This document shows, piece after piece, positions 8,901 to 17,267 of a DNA stretch of 64,000 nt. Position 1 is the stretch's first letter. Each line of letters starts with the position of its first letter. The notes beneath the pieces are model-generated. The model was not told the origin of the DNA. It searched no databases and saw only the letters and a program-made list of their open reading frames with translations. The stretch is from Protaetiibacter larvae (GTDB lineage: Bacteria > Actinomycetota > Actinomycetes > Actinomycetales > Microbacteriaceae). The position numbers were made by a program, and so were the translations under genes. Where the stretch lies: assembly GCF_008365275.1 (NCBI RefSeq), contig NZ_CP043504.1, forward strand, positions 2,480,001 to 2,544,000, in the 5' to 3' direction.

Positions 8901-8941
8901 GCGGCCGCATGTGACCGTTCTGTTACCGCGGCGGACGCCGA

Positions 8942-8975
8942 GGAGGGCCGGCAGGAGCGATCCCGCCGGCCCTCC
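8942..8975 (-). terminator. Strong hairpin terminator
   Basis: GGAGGGCCGGC (8942-8952) and GCCGGCCCTCC (8965-8975) form a perfect 11 bp stem 10 bp downstream of the stop of the DUF4190/DUF4352-like gene and upstream of coaD. It has no U-tract, which is usual in high-GC genomes. Confidence 0.8.
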
Positions 8976-8985
8976 GAGCCGTGCC

Positions 8986-9831
8986 TCAGGAAACGGCGAC
9001 GAACACCTTGTCGGACAGCATTCCCGGGCGCACCGCGAGAACACCGGAGGTGCCGTCGGCGGTCGGGACGGCGAGCGCGATGTTGCCCGTGACGCTCGCG
9101 CCGTTGTACACCGTGGACATCGTGTCGAGGGCGCCGGGGGCGACCACGAGCGCGTCGAGTCCATCGATCGTGTTGCCCTGGGGCGTCACGTACTCGACTC
9201 CGACGAACGCCGCCAACTGCCCGTCGGCGTCGTCGCCGGTGTAGGTCGCGGTGATGTTGATGAGGATGAACTCGGAGCCTTCGGCGGGCGCCTCGTTGAA
9301 CTGGTTCTCGGCGAGGACGGCGTCGGTCGCCCCGAAGGTCACCGAGTTGACCACGACGGTCCAGTCGCGTCCTTCGATCGTGGATCCGAGGGGAAGCGGG
9401 TTGTCGCGGGTGCCCGCGTCGCTCTCCTCGGGCGCGGCGTCCTCGCCGCCCTCGTCGGAGGGGAGCTGCACGCTCGGCTTGTCGCCGTCGAGCGCGTCGC
9501 CCACACCGGCGGCGATGCCCGCGATGGCCACGATGATCGCGATGATCCAGGCGAGCGGGGCCACGATGATCGCGGCGATGGACAGCCCGGCGGGCTTGTG
9601 CCGCTTCACGAGCGCGATGATCGAGAGCACGATCGCCGCGACCGCGGGGATCCAGGTGATCACCGGCAGCACGAACGCGGTCAGCAGGGCGATGCCGGCG
9701 AAGACGATCGCGAGGATGGGGAGCACCTTCGACCCCGAGGGCGTCGGTGCGGCGGTCGCCACGGGTGCGTGCGGCGCGGCGGGTTCGGGTTGCGGCGCGG
9801 GCTGTCCGACGGGCGGCGGCGGGATGGTCAT
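8986..9831 (-). CDS. Membrane protein with DUF4190-like and DUF4352-like regions
   Basis: A 281-residue protein with a Pro-rich cytoplasmic N-terminus (about 30 residues), two or three hydrophobic segments (about residues 35-110, resembling DUF4190 repeats), and an extracytoplasmic domain. In the latter, [30 protein letters not shown] and [14 protein letters not shown] match the Ig-like DUF4352 (telokin-like) pattern. Such proteins are often surface-exposed in actinobacteria; the function is not known. Followed by a strong terminator. Confidence 0.8.
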   Translation of the reverse strand: MTIPPPPVGQPAPQPEPAAPHAPVATAAPTPSGSKVLPILAIVFAGIALLTAFVLPVITWIPAVAAIVLSIIALVKRHKPAGLSIAAIIVAPLAWIIAIIVAIAGIAAGVGDALDGDKPSVQLPSDEGGEDAAPEESDAGTRDNPLPLGSTIEGRDWTVVVNSVTFGATDAVLAENQFNEAPAEGSEFILINITATYTGDDADGQLAAFVGVEYVTPQGNTIDGLDALVVAPGALDTMSTVYNGASVTGNIALAVPTADGTSGVLAVRPGMLSDKVFVAVS

Positions 9832-9921
9832 GGGTCAACTCCTGGTCGTTCGGTGCGTTCTGCTCGATTATGCCGGATAAATCAGGCCTGTTCTGGCCCG
9901 AGTTCGGGGCACCGTTGGCGA

Positions 9922-10212
9922 GTGCGCGATGACCCCGAGGGACGCTGGGACGCGTACGCGCGCGAGTTCGGCGTCCGCCTGCATCGCACCCGCGTCGCGG
10001 TGGGCCTCACCCAGGAGGATCTCGCGCACGCGGCCGGCATCACGCGTTCCCACTATCAGCAGCTCGAGAAGGGCCTCTCGCGCCCCGGCGTCGCCGCGAA
10101 CCCCTCGCTGCGCACCCTCATCTCGCTCGCCCGCGCCCTGGGGGTGCGACCGGAGGAGCTCATCCCCCGCCTCGACGACGACGGGTCGACCGCGCGACGC
10201 AGCGCGCGCTGA
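9922..10212 (+). CDS. XRE-family helix-turn-helix protein
   Basis: A 96-residue single-domain DNA-binding protein. The HTH spans about residues 15-70, with [20 protein letters not shown] as helices 1-2 and [17 protein letters not shown] as the recognition helix region. It starts with GTG at 9922 and ends one base before the recG stop (convergent). There is no adjacent toxin or phage gene, so it is more likely a small orphan regulator. The target is unknown. Confidence 0.87.
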   Translation: MRDDPEGRWDAYAREFGVRLHRTRVAVGLTQEDLAHAAGITRSHYQQLEKGLSRPGVAANPSLRTLISLARALGVRPEELIPRLDDDGSTARRSAR

Positions 10213-12369
10213 TCAGGCCTTGCCGAGGTAGGCGCGCTCGGCGTCGTCGAAACGGCGCGCGACGGCCGCGGCGAGCGCCGGATAGGCGCCGAGCGAGGGA
10301 TCGACCGCCAGAAGGGACTCGGCCACCGCGCGCGCGTCCGCGATCAGCTCGGCGTCCTCCATCACCCGCAGCAGCTTGAGCGAGGATCGCCTGCCCGACT
10401 GGGTGCCGCCGAGCACGTCGCCCTCGCGCCGCAGCTCGAGGTCGGCCTGGGCGAGCTCGAAGCCGTCGAGGGTGGCGGCGACCGCATCCACCCGTTCCCG
10501 CGCGAGCGAGGACTGTTCCGCCCGCGTCACGAACAGGGCGATGCCCGGCACCCCGCCGCGGCCGACCCGCCCGCGCAGCTGGTGCAGCTGGGCGACGCCG
10601 AAGCGGTCGGCGTCGAGCACGACCATCGTGGAGGCGTTCGGCACATCCACCCCCACCTCGATCACGGTGGTCGCGACGAGCACATCGATGCGGCCGTCGG
10701 CGAAAGCGCGCATGGTGGCGTCCTTCTCCTCACCCGACATCCGGCCGTGGAGCGGCTCGATGCGGCGGCCGGCGAAGGAGGGATGCGCGCGCAGCCGCGC
10801 GAGCACCTCGTCGACGGCGGCGGGCGGCGCGGTGGGCTCCTCGTCGCCGAGCTCGTCGGCAGGCGCATCCTCCGTCTGCCCGGCCTCGATCGCCGGGCAG
10901 ACCACGAACCCCTGCCGCCCCGCCGCAAGCTCCTCCGACAGTCGCTCCCAGACGCGCGCCTCCCACCCGGGATGCTCGGCGAGCGGCACGACGAACGACG
11001 AGATCGGTGCGCGACCGGCGGGCAGGGTGCGCAGGGTGGACACGTCGAGGTCGCCGAACACCGTCATCGCGACCGTGCGCGGGATGGGCGTGGCGCTCAG
11101 CACGAGCACGTGCGGCGCCTGCCCCTTCAGACGCAAGGCCTCGCGCTGCTCCACCCCGAAACGATGCTGCTCGTCGACCACCACGAGGCCGAGGTCCGCG
11201 AAGGCGACGTTCTCGCCGAGCAGCGCGTGGGTGCCCACCACGATCGCCGCGCCCCCGGATGCCGCGGCCAGCAACGCCTTGCGCCGCTCGGCCGCGGGGA
11301 GCTGACCCGTGAGCAGCGTCACCCGCAGGCGGGCCGCGAGATCGGGGCCGAGCATCGCCACGATCGACCGCAGATGCTGCCCGGCCAGCACCTCGGTGGG
11401 CGCCAGGAACGCCGACTGCCCGCCCGACTCCGCCACCGCGAGCATCGCCCGCAGCGCGACGAGAGTCTTGCCGGAACCCACCTCGCCCTGCAGCAGGCGG
11501 TTCATCGGGATGCCGCTCGCGAGCTCCGCCTCGATCTCCGCCCCCACCGCGGCCTGGTCGTCGGTCAGCGGCCAGGGCAGCGCCGCCTCGAAGGCGGCCG
11601 ACAGCGCCCCCGGGACGCGCGGCGGGCCGGTCACGGCGCGGCGCTCGGCGCGCTGGGCGAGCAGCGCGAGCTGCAGCACGAGCGCCTCCTGGTAGCGCAA
11701 GGCGTCCCGCGCGCGACGCCAGTCGGCATCCGTCGCCGGCCGATGCACCTTCTCGAGAGCATCGCGGAAGCCCATGAGCCCGTGGGTGGCGCGCACCTCG
11801 TCGGGCAGCGGGTCGGGCAACGCCGGCAGCACGTCGAGCACCGTCTCGACCGCCTTCTGCAGTTTCCAGCTCGGGAAGGACGCCGTGGCCGGGTAGAGCG
11901 GCACGGGCGTCTCCGCCCAGCGGCGCGCCTGCTCGGCATCCATCGTGACCGCCGCCTCGGGGTCGAACAGCTCGTAGTCGGGATGGGTGAGCTGCCGGGT
12001 TCCGCGGTAGGCGCCGATCTTCCCGGAGAAGATGCCGCGCACGCCGGGCCGCAGCTCGGCCTTCCGGAACGGCTGGTTGAAGAAGGTGAGGGTGAGGATC
12101 CCGTGGCCGTCGCTGATGGTCGCCTCGAGGATCGAGCCGCGCCGGTTCTGCATGCGCCGTTCGCTCACCGAGCGCACCTCGGCCACGATCGTCACCGCTT
12201 CGTCGATGCGCAGCTCGCTGAGGGCGGTCAGCTCGCCGCGGCGGGCGTAGCGGCGGGGGTAGTGGGCGAGCAGCTCGCCGACCGTGCGCAGACCGAAGGC
12301 CTTCTCGAGCACGGTCGCGGTGCGCCCGCCGAGCGCGGACGCGAGCTTGGCATCCAGCGGCGACTCCAC
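10213..12369 (-). CDS. recG: ATP-dependent DNA helicase RecG
   Basis: A 718-residue RecG. It remodels stalled replication forks and Holliday junctions. Seen in order: N-terminal wedge/OB domain (LSELRIDEAVTIVAEVRSV), Walker A GEVGSGKTLVALRA, DEQHRFG as DEAD-type motif II, SATPIPRT as motif III, ATTVIEVGVDVPNAS and QLHQLRGRVGRGG as motifs V and VI. It starts at GTG 12369, with TACCCT six bases upstream. The acidic insert around DELGDEEPTAPPA is unusual but small. Same minus-strand housekeeping stretch as thiL and ddl. Confidence 0.97.
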   Translation of the reverse strand: MESPLDAKLASALGGRTATVLEKAFGLRTVGELLAHYPRRYARRGELTALSELRIDEAVTIVAEVRSVSERRMQNRRGSILEATISDGHGILTLTFFNQPFRKAELRPGVRGIFSGKIGAYRGTRQLTHPDYELFDPEAAVTMDAEQARRWAETPVPLYPATASFPSWKLQKAVETVLDVLPALPDPLPDEVRATHGLMGFRDALEKVHRPATDADWRRARDALRYQEALVLQLALLAQRAERRAVTGPPRVPGALSAAFEAALPWPLTDDQAAVGAEIEAELASGIPMNRLLQGEVGSGKTLVALRAMLAVAESGGQSAFLAPTEVLAGQHLRSIVAMLGPDLAARLRVTLLTGQLPAAERRKALLAAASGGAAIVVGTHALLGENVAFADLGLVVVDEQHRFGVEQREALRLKGQAPHVLVLSATPIPRTVAMTVFGDLDVSTLRTLPAGRAPISSFVVPLAEHPGWEARVWERLSEELAAGRQGFVVCPAIEAGQTEDAPADELGDEEPTAPPAAVDEVLARLRAHPSFAGRRIEPLHGRMSGEEKDATMRAFADGRIDVLVATTVIEVGVDVPNASTMVVLDADRFGVAQLHQLRGRVGRGGVPGIALFVTRAEQSSLARERVDAVAATLDGFELAQADLELRREGDVLGGTQSGRRSSLKLLRVMEDAELIADARAVAESLLAVDPSLGAYPALAAAVARRFDDAERAYLGKA

Positions 12370-12375
12370 CGTTCG

Positions 12376-12381
12376 AGGGTA
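12376..12381 (-). promoter_or_regulatory. -10 hexamer of leaderless recG promoter
   Basis: TACCCT, six bases, then the GTG start of recG on the minus strand. Confidence 0.5.
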
Positions 12382-12413
12382 GCGAGGGCGGGCGACGGCG
12401 GGCCGTCACCTTC

Positions 12414-12481
12414 CGCAATTCAGGAGATCCGGGTCCCCCGGCCTCGGATCGCGCTGGCGGCCGCGATTCTCCTGAGTTGCG
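12414..12481. repeat. 68 bp palindromic element E4
   Basis: Arms CGCAATTCAGGAGA and TCTCCTGAGTTGCG pair with one G-T type mismatch around a 40 bp centre. The inner flank CAGGAGATCCGG is shared with elements at 3961 (minus strand) and 14469. It lies between recG and the HIBADH-like gene; no ORF. Confidence 0.65.
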
Positions 12482-12525
12482 AAAAGGGTGGATCCGGGGC
12501 CGGGGCGGGATACGGGGTCGGGGCG

Positions 12526-13395
12526 CTACGGGGCCGGCGCGAACTGGCGGGCGACGGCGACCATGTCGGCGAAGGCGAGGCCGGATGCCGCGGTCCGCTC
12601 GTACAGCTCGGCCACGAGGTCGATGATCGGCGTCACCGCGCCGACGGCGCGCGCCTCGGCGAGCACGAGCCCGCAGTTCTTGACGACGTCGGCGATCGCC
12701 GCCTGCGGGGATTCGTCGCCAGCGAGCAGCTTCGCGGCCTTCACCCGGCCGATCGGGCTGTCCATGGGGCTCGCCTGAAGCACCTCCACGACGGCATCGA
12801 GGTCGAGCCCCGCGGTGCGGGCCGCCGTCAGCGCCTCCGCGAGCGCCGCCACCATCGCCATCATGTAATGGTTGACGGCGATCTTGGTGCGCAGCGCCCC
12901 GGGCACCGCCCCGCAGCGCACCACCGCGCGCGCGAGCGGCGCGAGCAGGCCGGCCGTCTCGGCGAGAGCGGCATCGTCGTCACCCGCGAGCATCACCACG
13001 AGCTCCCCGCGCTCCGCCGGAACCCGCGACCCGGAGACCGGCGCCTCCAGGTACACGCCGCCCGCATCCCGGATGTCGGCGGCGAGCGCAGCCGAGAACC
13101 CCGGCGAGTTGGTGCCCATCACCACGATGCGGCGCCCCGCCACCCGCCGTGCGAAGGCATCCGTGCCGCGGCCGAGCACCTCGTCGGTGGCGGGTTCGTC
13201 GCGCAGCATGAGCAGCACGGTGTCGGATGCGGCGAACAGGGCGTCCGGGTCCACGGCGCGCACCGCGCCCCGGGCCACGATCGCGTCCGCCGCGTCCGGG
13301 CGCCTGCTCCACAGGACGAGCGGCACCCCCGCATCCCGCAGCCGCGCCGCCATCGGCTGCCCCATGATCCCGAGTCCCGCGAACCCCACCGCCAT
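12526..13395 (-). CDS. NAD(P)-dependent beta-hydroxyacid dehydrogenase (3-hydroxyisobutyrate dehydrogenase family)
   Basis: A 289-residue protein with an N-terminal Rossmann fold (VGFAGLGIMGQPMAARL), the substrate-binding segment EAPVSGSRVPAERGEL and the catalytic-lysine helix KIAVNHYMMAM. It should oxidise a 3-hydroxyacid such as 3-hydroxyisobutyrate, tartronate semialdehyde or a gamma-hydroxybutyrate; GLYR1-like imine or succinic semialdehyde reductases are alternatives. The ATG at 13395 directly precedes the Rossmann strand. No pathway neighbour narrows the substrate. Confidence 0.88.
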   Translation of the reverse strand: MAVGFAGLGIMGQPMAARLRDAGVPLVLWSRRPDAADAIVARGAVRAVDPDALFAASDTVLLMLRDEPATDEVLGRGTDAFARRVAGRRIVVMGTNSPGFSAALAADIRDAGGVYLEAPVSGSRVPAERGELVVMLAGDDDAALAETAGLLAPLARAVVRCGAVPGALRTKIAVNHYMMAMVAALAEALTAARTAGLDLDAVVEVLQASPMDSPIGRVKAAKLLAGDESPQAAIADVVKNCGLVLAEARAVGAVTPIIDLVAELYERTAASGLAFADMVAVARQFAPAP

Positions 13396-13477
13396 GCCCG
13401 CATCCTCACACGCGGCGCCGCGCATCCGATCGGGCCACCCGGCGCCTCCCGGCCTCCCCCGCGGCCGGTGAGCGTGC

Positions 13478-13483
13478 CAGGAT
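13478..13483 (+). promoter_or_regulatory. -10 hexamer of leaderless DUF1801 gene promoter
   Basis: CAGGAT, six bases, then ATG at 13490. Weaker match than others in the window. Confidence 0.35.
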
Positions 13484-13489
13484 CGGCGC

Positions 13490-13834
13490 ATGGGCACCAT
13501 CGACGACTACCTCGCGGGACTCGACGACACCGGGCGCGCGACCGTCGAGCATCTGTACGCGGTGGCGCGGGAGGCGGTTCCGGAGGCCGAGCAGGGCACC
13601 AGCTACGGGATGCCCGCGCTCATCTACCGCGGCAAGGCGCTGCTCTCGGTCATGCGCGCGAAGACCCACGTCGGGATCTACCCCTTCGGCGCCGGTCCGA
13701 TCGAGGCGATCGAGCCGCTGCTCGACGGGATCGACCACGCGAAGGGCACCATCCGCGTCCCCGTCGACGCCCCGCTGCCCGACAACACCCTGCGCGCCCT
13801 GCTGGCCGCCCGCATCGCCCAGATCGAGTCGTGA
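13490..13834 (+). CDS. DUF1801 domain protein (YdhG-like, frataxin-like fold)
   Basis: A 114-residue cytoplasmic protein. DDYLAGLDDTGRATVEHLYA, SYGMPALIYRGKALLSV, YPFGAGPIEAIEP and the C-terminal KGTIRVPVDAPLPDNTLRAL match the DUF1801 family, which includes proteins proposed as iron chaperones; biochemical function is not settled. It precedes rsmD by 19 bp on the same strand, but rsmD appears to have its own -10. Confidence 0.85.
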   Translation: MGTIDDYLAGLDDTGRATVEHLYAVAREAVPEAEQGTSYGMPALIYRGKALLSVMRAKTHVGIYPFGAGPIEAIEPLLDGIDHAKGTIRVPVDAPLPDNTLRALLAARIAQIES

Positions 13835-13841
13835 CGGGCGC

Positions 13842-13847
13842 TACTCT
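13842..13847 (+). promoter_or_regulatory. -10 hexamer of leaderless rsmD promoter
   Basis: TACTCT, six bases (GGGCGC), then the GTG start of rsmD at 13854. Confidence 0.45.
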
Positions 13848-13853
13848 GGGCGC

Positions 13854-14420
13854 GTGACCCGCATCATCGCCGGATACGCCGGCTCGCTCGCCCTGACGGT
13901 GCCGAAGGCCGGCACGCGTCCGACGAGCGACCGGGTGCGGGAGGCGATCTTCTCGGCGCTCGAGGCACGCGGCCTCGTCGCGGGCGCGAAGGTGCTCGAC
14001 CTGTACGCCGGATCGGGGGCCCTCGGGCTCGAGGCCGCGTCCCGGGGGGCCGCCGAGGTGACGCTCGTCGACCACTCACGGGATGCCGCAGTCGTCTCCC
14101 GGCGCAACGCCGAGCGCGTGGGACGGGCCGCCCCGGCGAGCGCCCCGCCGGCCATCCGCACCGTCGTGCAACCCGTTCAGGCGTTCCTCGCGGGGGCCGC
14201 GGGCGGCTGGAACCTCGTGTTCCTCGACCCGCCGTACGACCTCACGGGCGCCGAGCTCGTCGACGACCTGCTGCTGCTGGCTCCGCGGGTGGCTCCGGAT
14301 GCCGTGATCGTGGTCGAGCGCTCGGCGCGCGATCACGAGCCCGCCTGGCCGAGCGGGCTCGACCTCGACCGGCGCACGAGCTACGGCGACACGGCGCTGT
14401 ACTGGCTCTCGCCGGCGTAG
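13854..14420 (+). CDS. rsmD: 16S rRNA (guanine(966)-N(2))-methyltransferase
   Basis: A 188-residue SAM-dependent methyltransferase that modifies G966 of 16S rRNA in the small subunit. Signatures are RIIAGYAGS near the N-terminus, RPTSDRVREAIFSAL, the SAM-binding motif LDLYAGSGALGLEAASRGA and the catalytic FLDPPYD. The start is GTG. It usually sits next to coaD or recG, as here. Followed by a palindromic element rather than a classical terminator. Confidence 0.95.
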   Translation: MTRIIAGYAGSLALTVPKAGTRPTSDRVREAIFSALEARGLVAGAKVLDLYAGSGALGLEAASRGAAEVTLVDHSRDAAVVSRRNAERVGRAAPASAPPAIRTVVQPVQAFLAGAAGGWNLVFLDPPYDLTGAELVDDLLLLAPRVAPDAVIVVERSARDHEPAWPSGLDLDRRTSYGDTALYWLSPA

Positions 14421-14468
14421 TCCCGCAGAACGTGCCGGCCCCGGTTCCCCCGTTTCGCCTTTCCACCT

Positions 14469-14550
14469 CAGAAATGCAGGAGGATCCGGCGCCCCGCCGC
14501 GCCCACAGGCGGGTTCAGCCACCCCGGACGCAGAATCTCCTGCATTTCTG
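14469..14550. repeat. 82 bp palindromic element E5
   Basis: Arms CAGAAATGCAGGAG and CTCCTGCATTTCTG are perfect complements. Arm sequence and total length equal those of the element at 3961-4042, in the opposite orientation. The left inner flank GATCCGGCGCCC is shared with E1 (minus strand), allowing one inserted base; the rest of the centre differs. It lies between convergent rsmD and thiL. Confidence 0.7.
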
Positions 14551-14595
14551 GGGTGGCAGACGGGGTGCCGGACGGGGTGGCGGACGCGGGGGCGG

Positions 14596-15606
14596 TCACC
14601 CGACGCGGCCGTCCCAGTCGGCGTAGGGATCCCACCCGCCGCGGGCGTCGAAGGCGCGCCCGTCGACGAGCACCGCGGGCGCACCCGCGCGCACCCGACC
14701 GATCACGCGGAACCCGGACGGCAGCGCGGCACCCGCAGGGAAGGTCGCCAGCAGGGCGTGATCCTCGCCGCCGGTGAGCGCCATCCGCGAGCCCACCGCG
14801 GCCGCGTCGAGGTCGACAGCCACCCCGGACGCCTCCGCGATCCGACGCGCGTCGAGCGCGAGCCCGTCGCTCACGTCGAGCATCGCGGTCGCCCCGGCGA
14901 GCGCCGCCGCGACCCCGGACGCGATGGGCGGCGCAGGCGCGAGCTGCGCGTCGAGCACCCGGTCGAACGCGGGTCGCAGCGCGGCGGCGCGCGCGGCATC
15001 CGGGGCGCCGGCGTCGTCCACGGCGCGCGCGAACAGCAGGGCGATCCCCTCGCCGGCGAGTCCCAGCTCGCCGCACACGGCCACGAGGTCGCCGGGCCGC
15101 GCCCTCGAGCGCAGAACGGGCGCGCGCCCCTCCAGCTCGCCGAACGCGGTCACCGCGATCGTCAGGGTGTCGGATACCGACAGATCGCCGCCGACGACGC
15201 CGCACCCCGGGGCGAGCGCCGCGCACGCCTCGCGCAGCCCGTCGGCGAGCTGCTCCAGCCAGACGGCCGGGGTCGACGCCGGCGCCACGAGCGCCACCAC
15301 GAGCGCGGTCGGCCGGGCGCCCATCGCCGCCACATCGGCGAGGTTGGTGGCCGCCGCCTTCCAGCCGAGCTGGAACGCACTCGACCACGCGAGCCGGAAG
15401 TCGGGTCCGTGCACGAGCGTGTCGGTCGTGACCACGAAACGCCCGTCGGGTGCCGCCACGACGGCCGCGTCGTCGCCCGGGCCGAGCAGGGCGGATGCCG
15501 CATCGGGCAGCCGCGGGAAGATGCGTCCCAGCACCGCGGTCTCGCCGAGGGAGCCGAGGGTCTCCGCCCCCGTCGCCGGCGCCGCCGTCTCACCCCCCGC
15601 ATCCAC
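14596..15606 (-). CDS. thiL: Thiamine-monophosphate kinase
   Basis: A 336-residue ThiL (PurM/AIR synthase superfamily) making thiamine diphosphate from thiamine monophosphate with ATP. Motifs: GPGDDAAVV with the Mg-binding aspartates, TTDTLVHGPDFR, NLADVAAMGARP, GGDLSVSD and LDVSDGLALDARR. GTG at 15606 starts the protein; TAGGCT lies six bases upstream and overlaps the -10 of the divergent lipoprotein gene. The C-terminal GWDPYADW fits ThiL. Confidence 0.95.
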   Translation of the reverse strand: MDAGGETAAPATGAETLGSLGETAVLGRIFPRLPDAASALLGPGDDAAVVAAPDGRFVVTTDTLVHGPDFRLAWSSAFQLGWKAAATNLADVAAMGARPTALVVALVAPASTPAVWLEQLADGLREACAALAPGCGVVGGDLSVSDTLTIAVTAFGELEGRAPVLRSRARPGDLVAVCGELGLAGEGIALLFARAVDDAGAPDAARAAALRPAFDRVLDAQLAPAPPIASGVAAALAGATAMLDVSDGLALDARRIAEASGVAVDLDAAAVGSRMALTGGEDHALLATFPAGAALPSGFRVIGRVRAGAPAVLVDGRAFDARGGWDPYADWDGRVG

Positions 15607-15611
15607 GCGGC

Positions 15612-15618
15612 TAGCCTA
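15612..15618. promoter_or_regulatory. Shared overlapping -10 of two divergent leaderless promoters
   Basis: TAGCCTA reads as TAGCCT on the plus strand (6 nt before the GTG at 15624) and TAGGCT on the minus strand (6 nt before the GTG at 15606). Only 17 bp separate the two start codons, so both -10 boxes occupy almost the same bases. Confidence 0.55.
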
Positions 15619-15623
15619 GAGGG

Positions 15624-16118
15624 GTGCGCACCACCCGGTCCTTCGGCGCCGTCCTGCTGACGGCCGCGCTCGTGGCGACGCTCTCCGGGTGCACCGCCAT
15701 CGTGCCGATGGAGCCCGCCGACGACGCCAACAACCCCGGCTGTGCGGATGTCATCGTGCGCCTCCCGGACAGCGTCGGCGGCCTCGACCGCCGCGAGACG
15801 AACGCGCAGGCGACCGGCGCCTGGGGTTCCCCCGCGTCCGTGCTGCTGTACTGCGGTGTCGAGGTGCCGAGCGCCTCCACCACGCGATGCATCGAGGTCG
15901 ACGGCGTCTTCTGGCTCGTGGACGGCGATGACGAGCCGCGCTACATCCTCACGAGCTACGGGCGCGAACCGGCGATCGACGTGGTGGTCGACACCGAGGT
16001 GGTGGGGGCGACGCCCGTGCTCATCGACCTGCAGCGCGCGGTGTCGTTCACGACGCCCAACGGGCACGAGTGCACCGACCTGGACGACGCGGACGTGATC
16101 GACTCGAGCGGCCGGTAG
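15624..16118 (+). CDS. DUF3515 lipoprotein
   Basis: A 164-residue protein with a lipoprotein signal peptide: basic start, hydrophobic stretch, lipobox LSGC at about residues 20-23, so it should be anchored to the outer face of the membrane. The mature part has paired cysteines (NNPGCADVIVRLP, LLYCGVEV, TTRCIEV, HECTD) and matches DUF3515, a family conserved between ddl and thiL in actinobacteria. Function unknown; the neighbourhood with ddl hints at the envelope. The start is GTG, probably leaderless. Confidence 0.87.
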   Translation: MRTTRSFGAVLLTAALVATLSGCTAIVPMEPADDANNPGCADVIVRLPDSVGGLDRRETNAQATGAWGSPASVLLYCGVEVPSASTTRCIEVDGVFWLVDGDDEPRYILTSYGREPAIDVVVDTEVVGATPVLIDLQRAVSFTTPNGHECTDLDDADVIDSSGR

Positions 16119-16156
16119 GGGATCTCGAGACGCGTCGCCGGGCGGGCGCTCCCCGA

Positions 16157-17239
16157 TCACCGGGTGGCGGCGAGCCCCAGTTCGATGAGCTCCGTGATGA
16201 GCTCGGGGTAGCTGAGCCCGCTCGCCTGCCAGCAGCTGGGAAACATCGAGATGGGCGTGAATCCCGGCATCGTGTTGATCTCGTTGACGACGAACCCCGT
16301 GTCGGCGAGGAAGAAGTCGACGCGCGCGAGGCCCGCACCGCCGATCGCCTCGAAGGCGCGCGCCGCGATCCGCTGCATCTCGTGCAGCTCGCCGTCGCCG
16401 AGCACGGCCGGGCAGATGAGCTGCGCCGCATCCGGGTCGAGGTATTTCGCCTCGAAGTCGTAGAACTCGCGCCCCGTCACCACGATCTCGCCGGCGACGC
16501 TCACCCGCGGGGTGGAGCCGCCCGGCCCCTCGAGCACCGCGCACTCCACCTCGCGGCCCGCGATCGCGGCCTCCACGAGCACGGTGCCGTCTTCGGCGAA
16601 GGCGAAGGCGACCGCGGCGTCCAGCTGATCCCAGGCGGTGACCTTGGTGACCCCCACCGAGGAGCCGGCGCGCGACGGCTTCACGAACACCGGCAGCCCG
16701 AGGGCGTGCACGCGGCGCTCGAACAGCTCGTGCTGCCGCTCCCAGCGCGCGGGGGTGAGCGTCACCCACGGGGCCACCTCGATGCCGGCGGAGGCGAGCA
16801 CCGTCTTGGTCATGTGCTTGTCCATCGCGAGCGCCGAGGCGAGCACCCCGTTGCCGACGTACGGCAGCCCGAGCAGCTCGAGCTGACCTTGAACCGTGCC
16901 GTCCTCGCCGAAACGCCCGTGCAGGATGGGGAACACCACGTCGATCTCGCCGAGCGAGCTCCGCGAGCCGTCCGCTGCGAGCAGCGTGAACTCGCGCGAG
17001 ATCGCCGAATCCGGCAGACGCACCCGCGTGCCGTTGTCGGTCACCTCGGGCAGTTCGGCGCGCAGGCTGAAGAGCTCCGGATCGTCGGGCTGCAGCGTCC
17101 AGGCGCCGTCGCGTGTGATGCCCACGGGCACCACCTCGAAGCGCTCCCGGTCGAGAGCCGACAGCACGCCCGCCGCGGTCGCGCAGGAGATCCCGTGCTC
17201 GCTCGATCGGCCGCCGAACAGCAGGGCGACGCGGATCAT
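16157..17239 (-). CDS. ddl: D-alanine--D-alanine ligase
   Basis: A 360-residue ATP-grasp ligase that makes the D-Ala-D-Ala dipeptide for peptidoglycan. It has LLFGGRSSEHGISCATA at the N-terminus, FPILHGRFGEDGTVQG, VFVKPSRAGSSVGVTK, GREVECAVLEG, and LARVDFFLADTGFVVNEINTMPGFTPISMFP with the Mg-binding NEINT. The Y-to-F context (GFTPISMFP) is the ordinary D-Ala form, not the D-Lac type. Good RBS GGAGG before the ATG. It follows gpsA by 28 bp, likely one operon. Confidence 0.96.
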   Translation of the reverse strand: MIRVALLFGGRSSEHGISCATAAGVLSALDRERFEVVPVGITRDGAWTLQPDDPELFSLRAELPEVTDNGTRVRLPDSAISREFTLLAADGSRSSLGEIDVVFPILHGRFGEDGTVQGQLELLGLPYVGNGVLASALAMDKHMTKTVLASAGIEVAPWVTLTPARWERQHELFERRVHALGLPVFVKPSRAGSSVGVTKVTAWDQLDAAVAFAFAEDGTVLVEAAIAGREVECAVLEGPGGSTPRVSVAGEIVVTGREFYDFEAKYLDPDAAQLICPAVLGDGELHEMQRIAARAFEAIGGAGLARVDFFLADTGFVVNEINTMPGFTPISMFPSCWQASGLSYPELITELIELGLAATR

Positions 17240-17267
17240 GCGGCCTCCGGGCTCGGGACGCCGTGGG

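Noticed and set aside
9922-10212. XRE protein as antitoxin of a toxin-antitoxin pair
   Set aside because: Neighbours are recG and a DUF4352-like gene; no small toxin-like ORF is adjacent.
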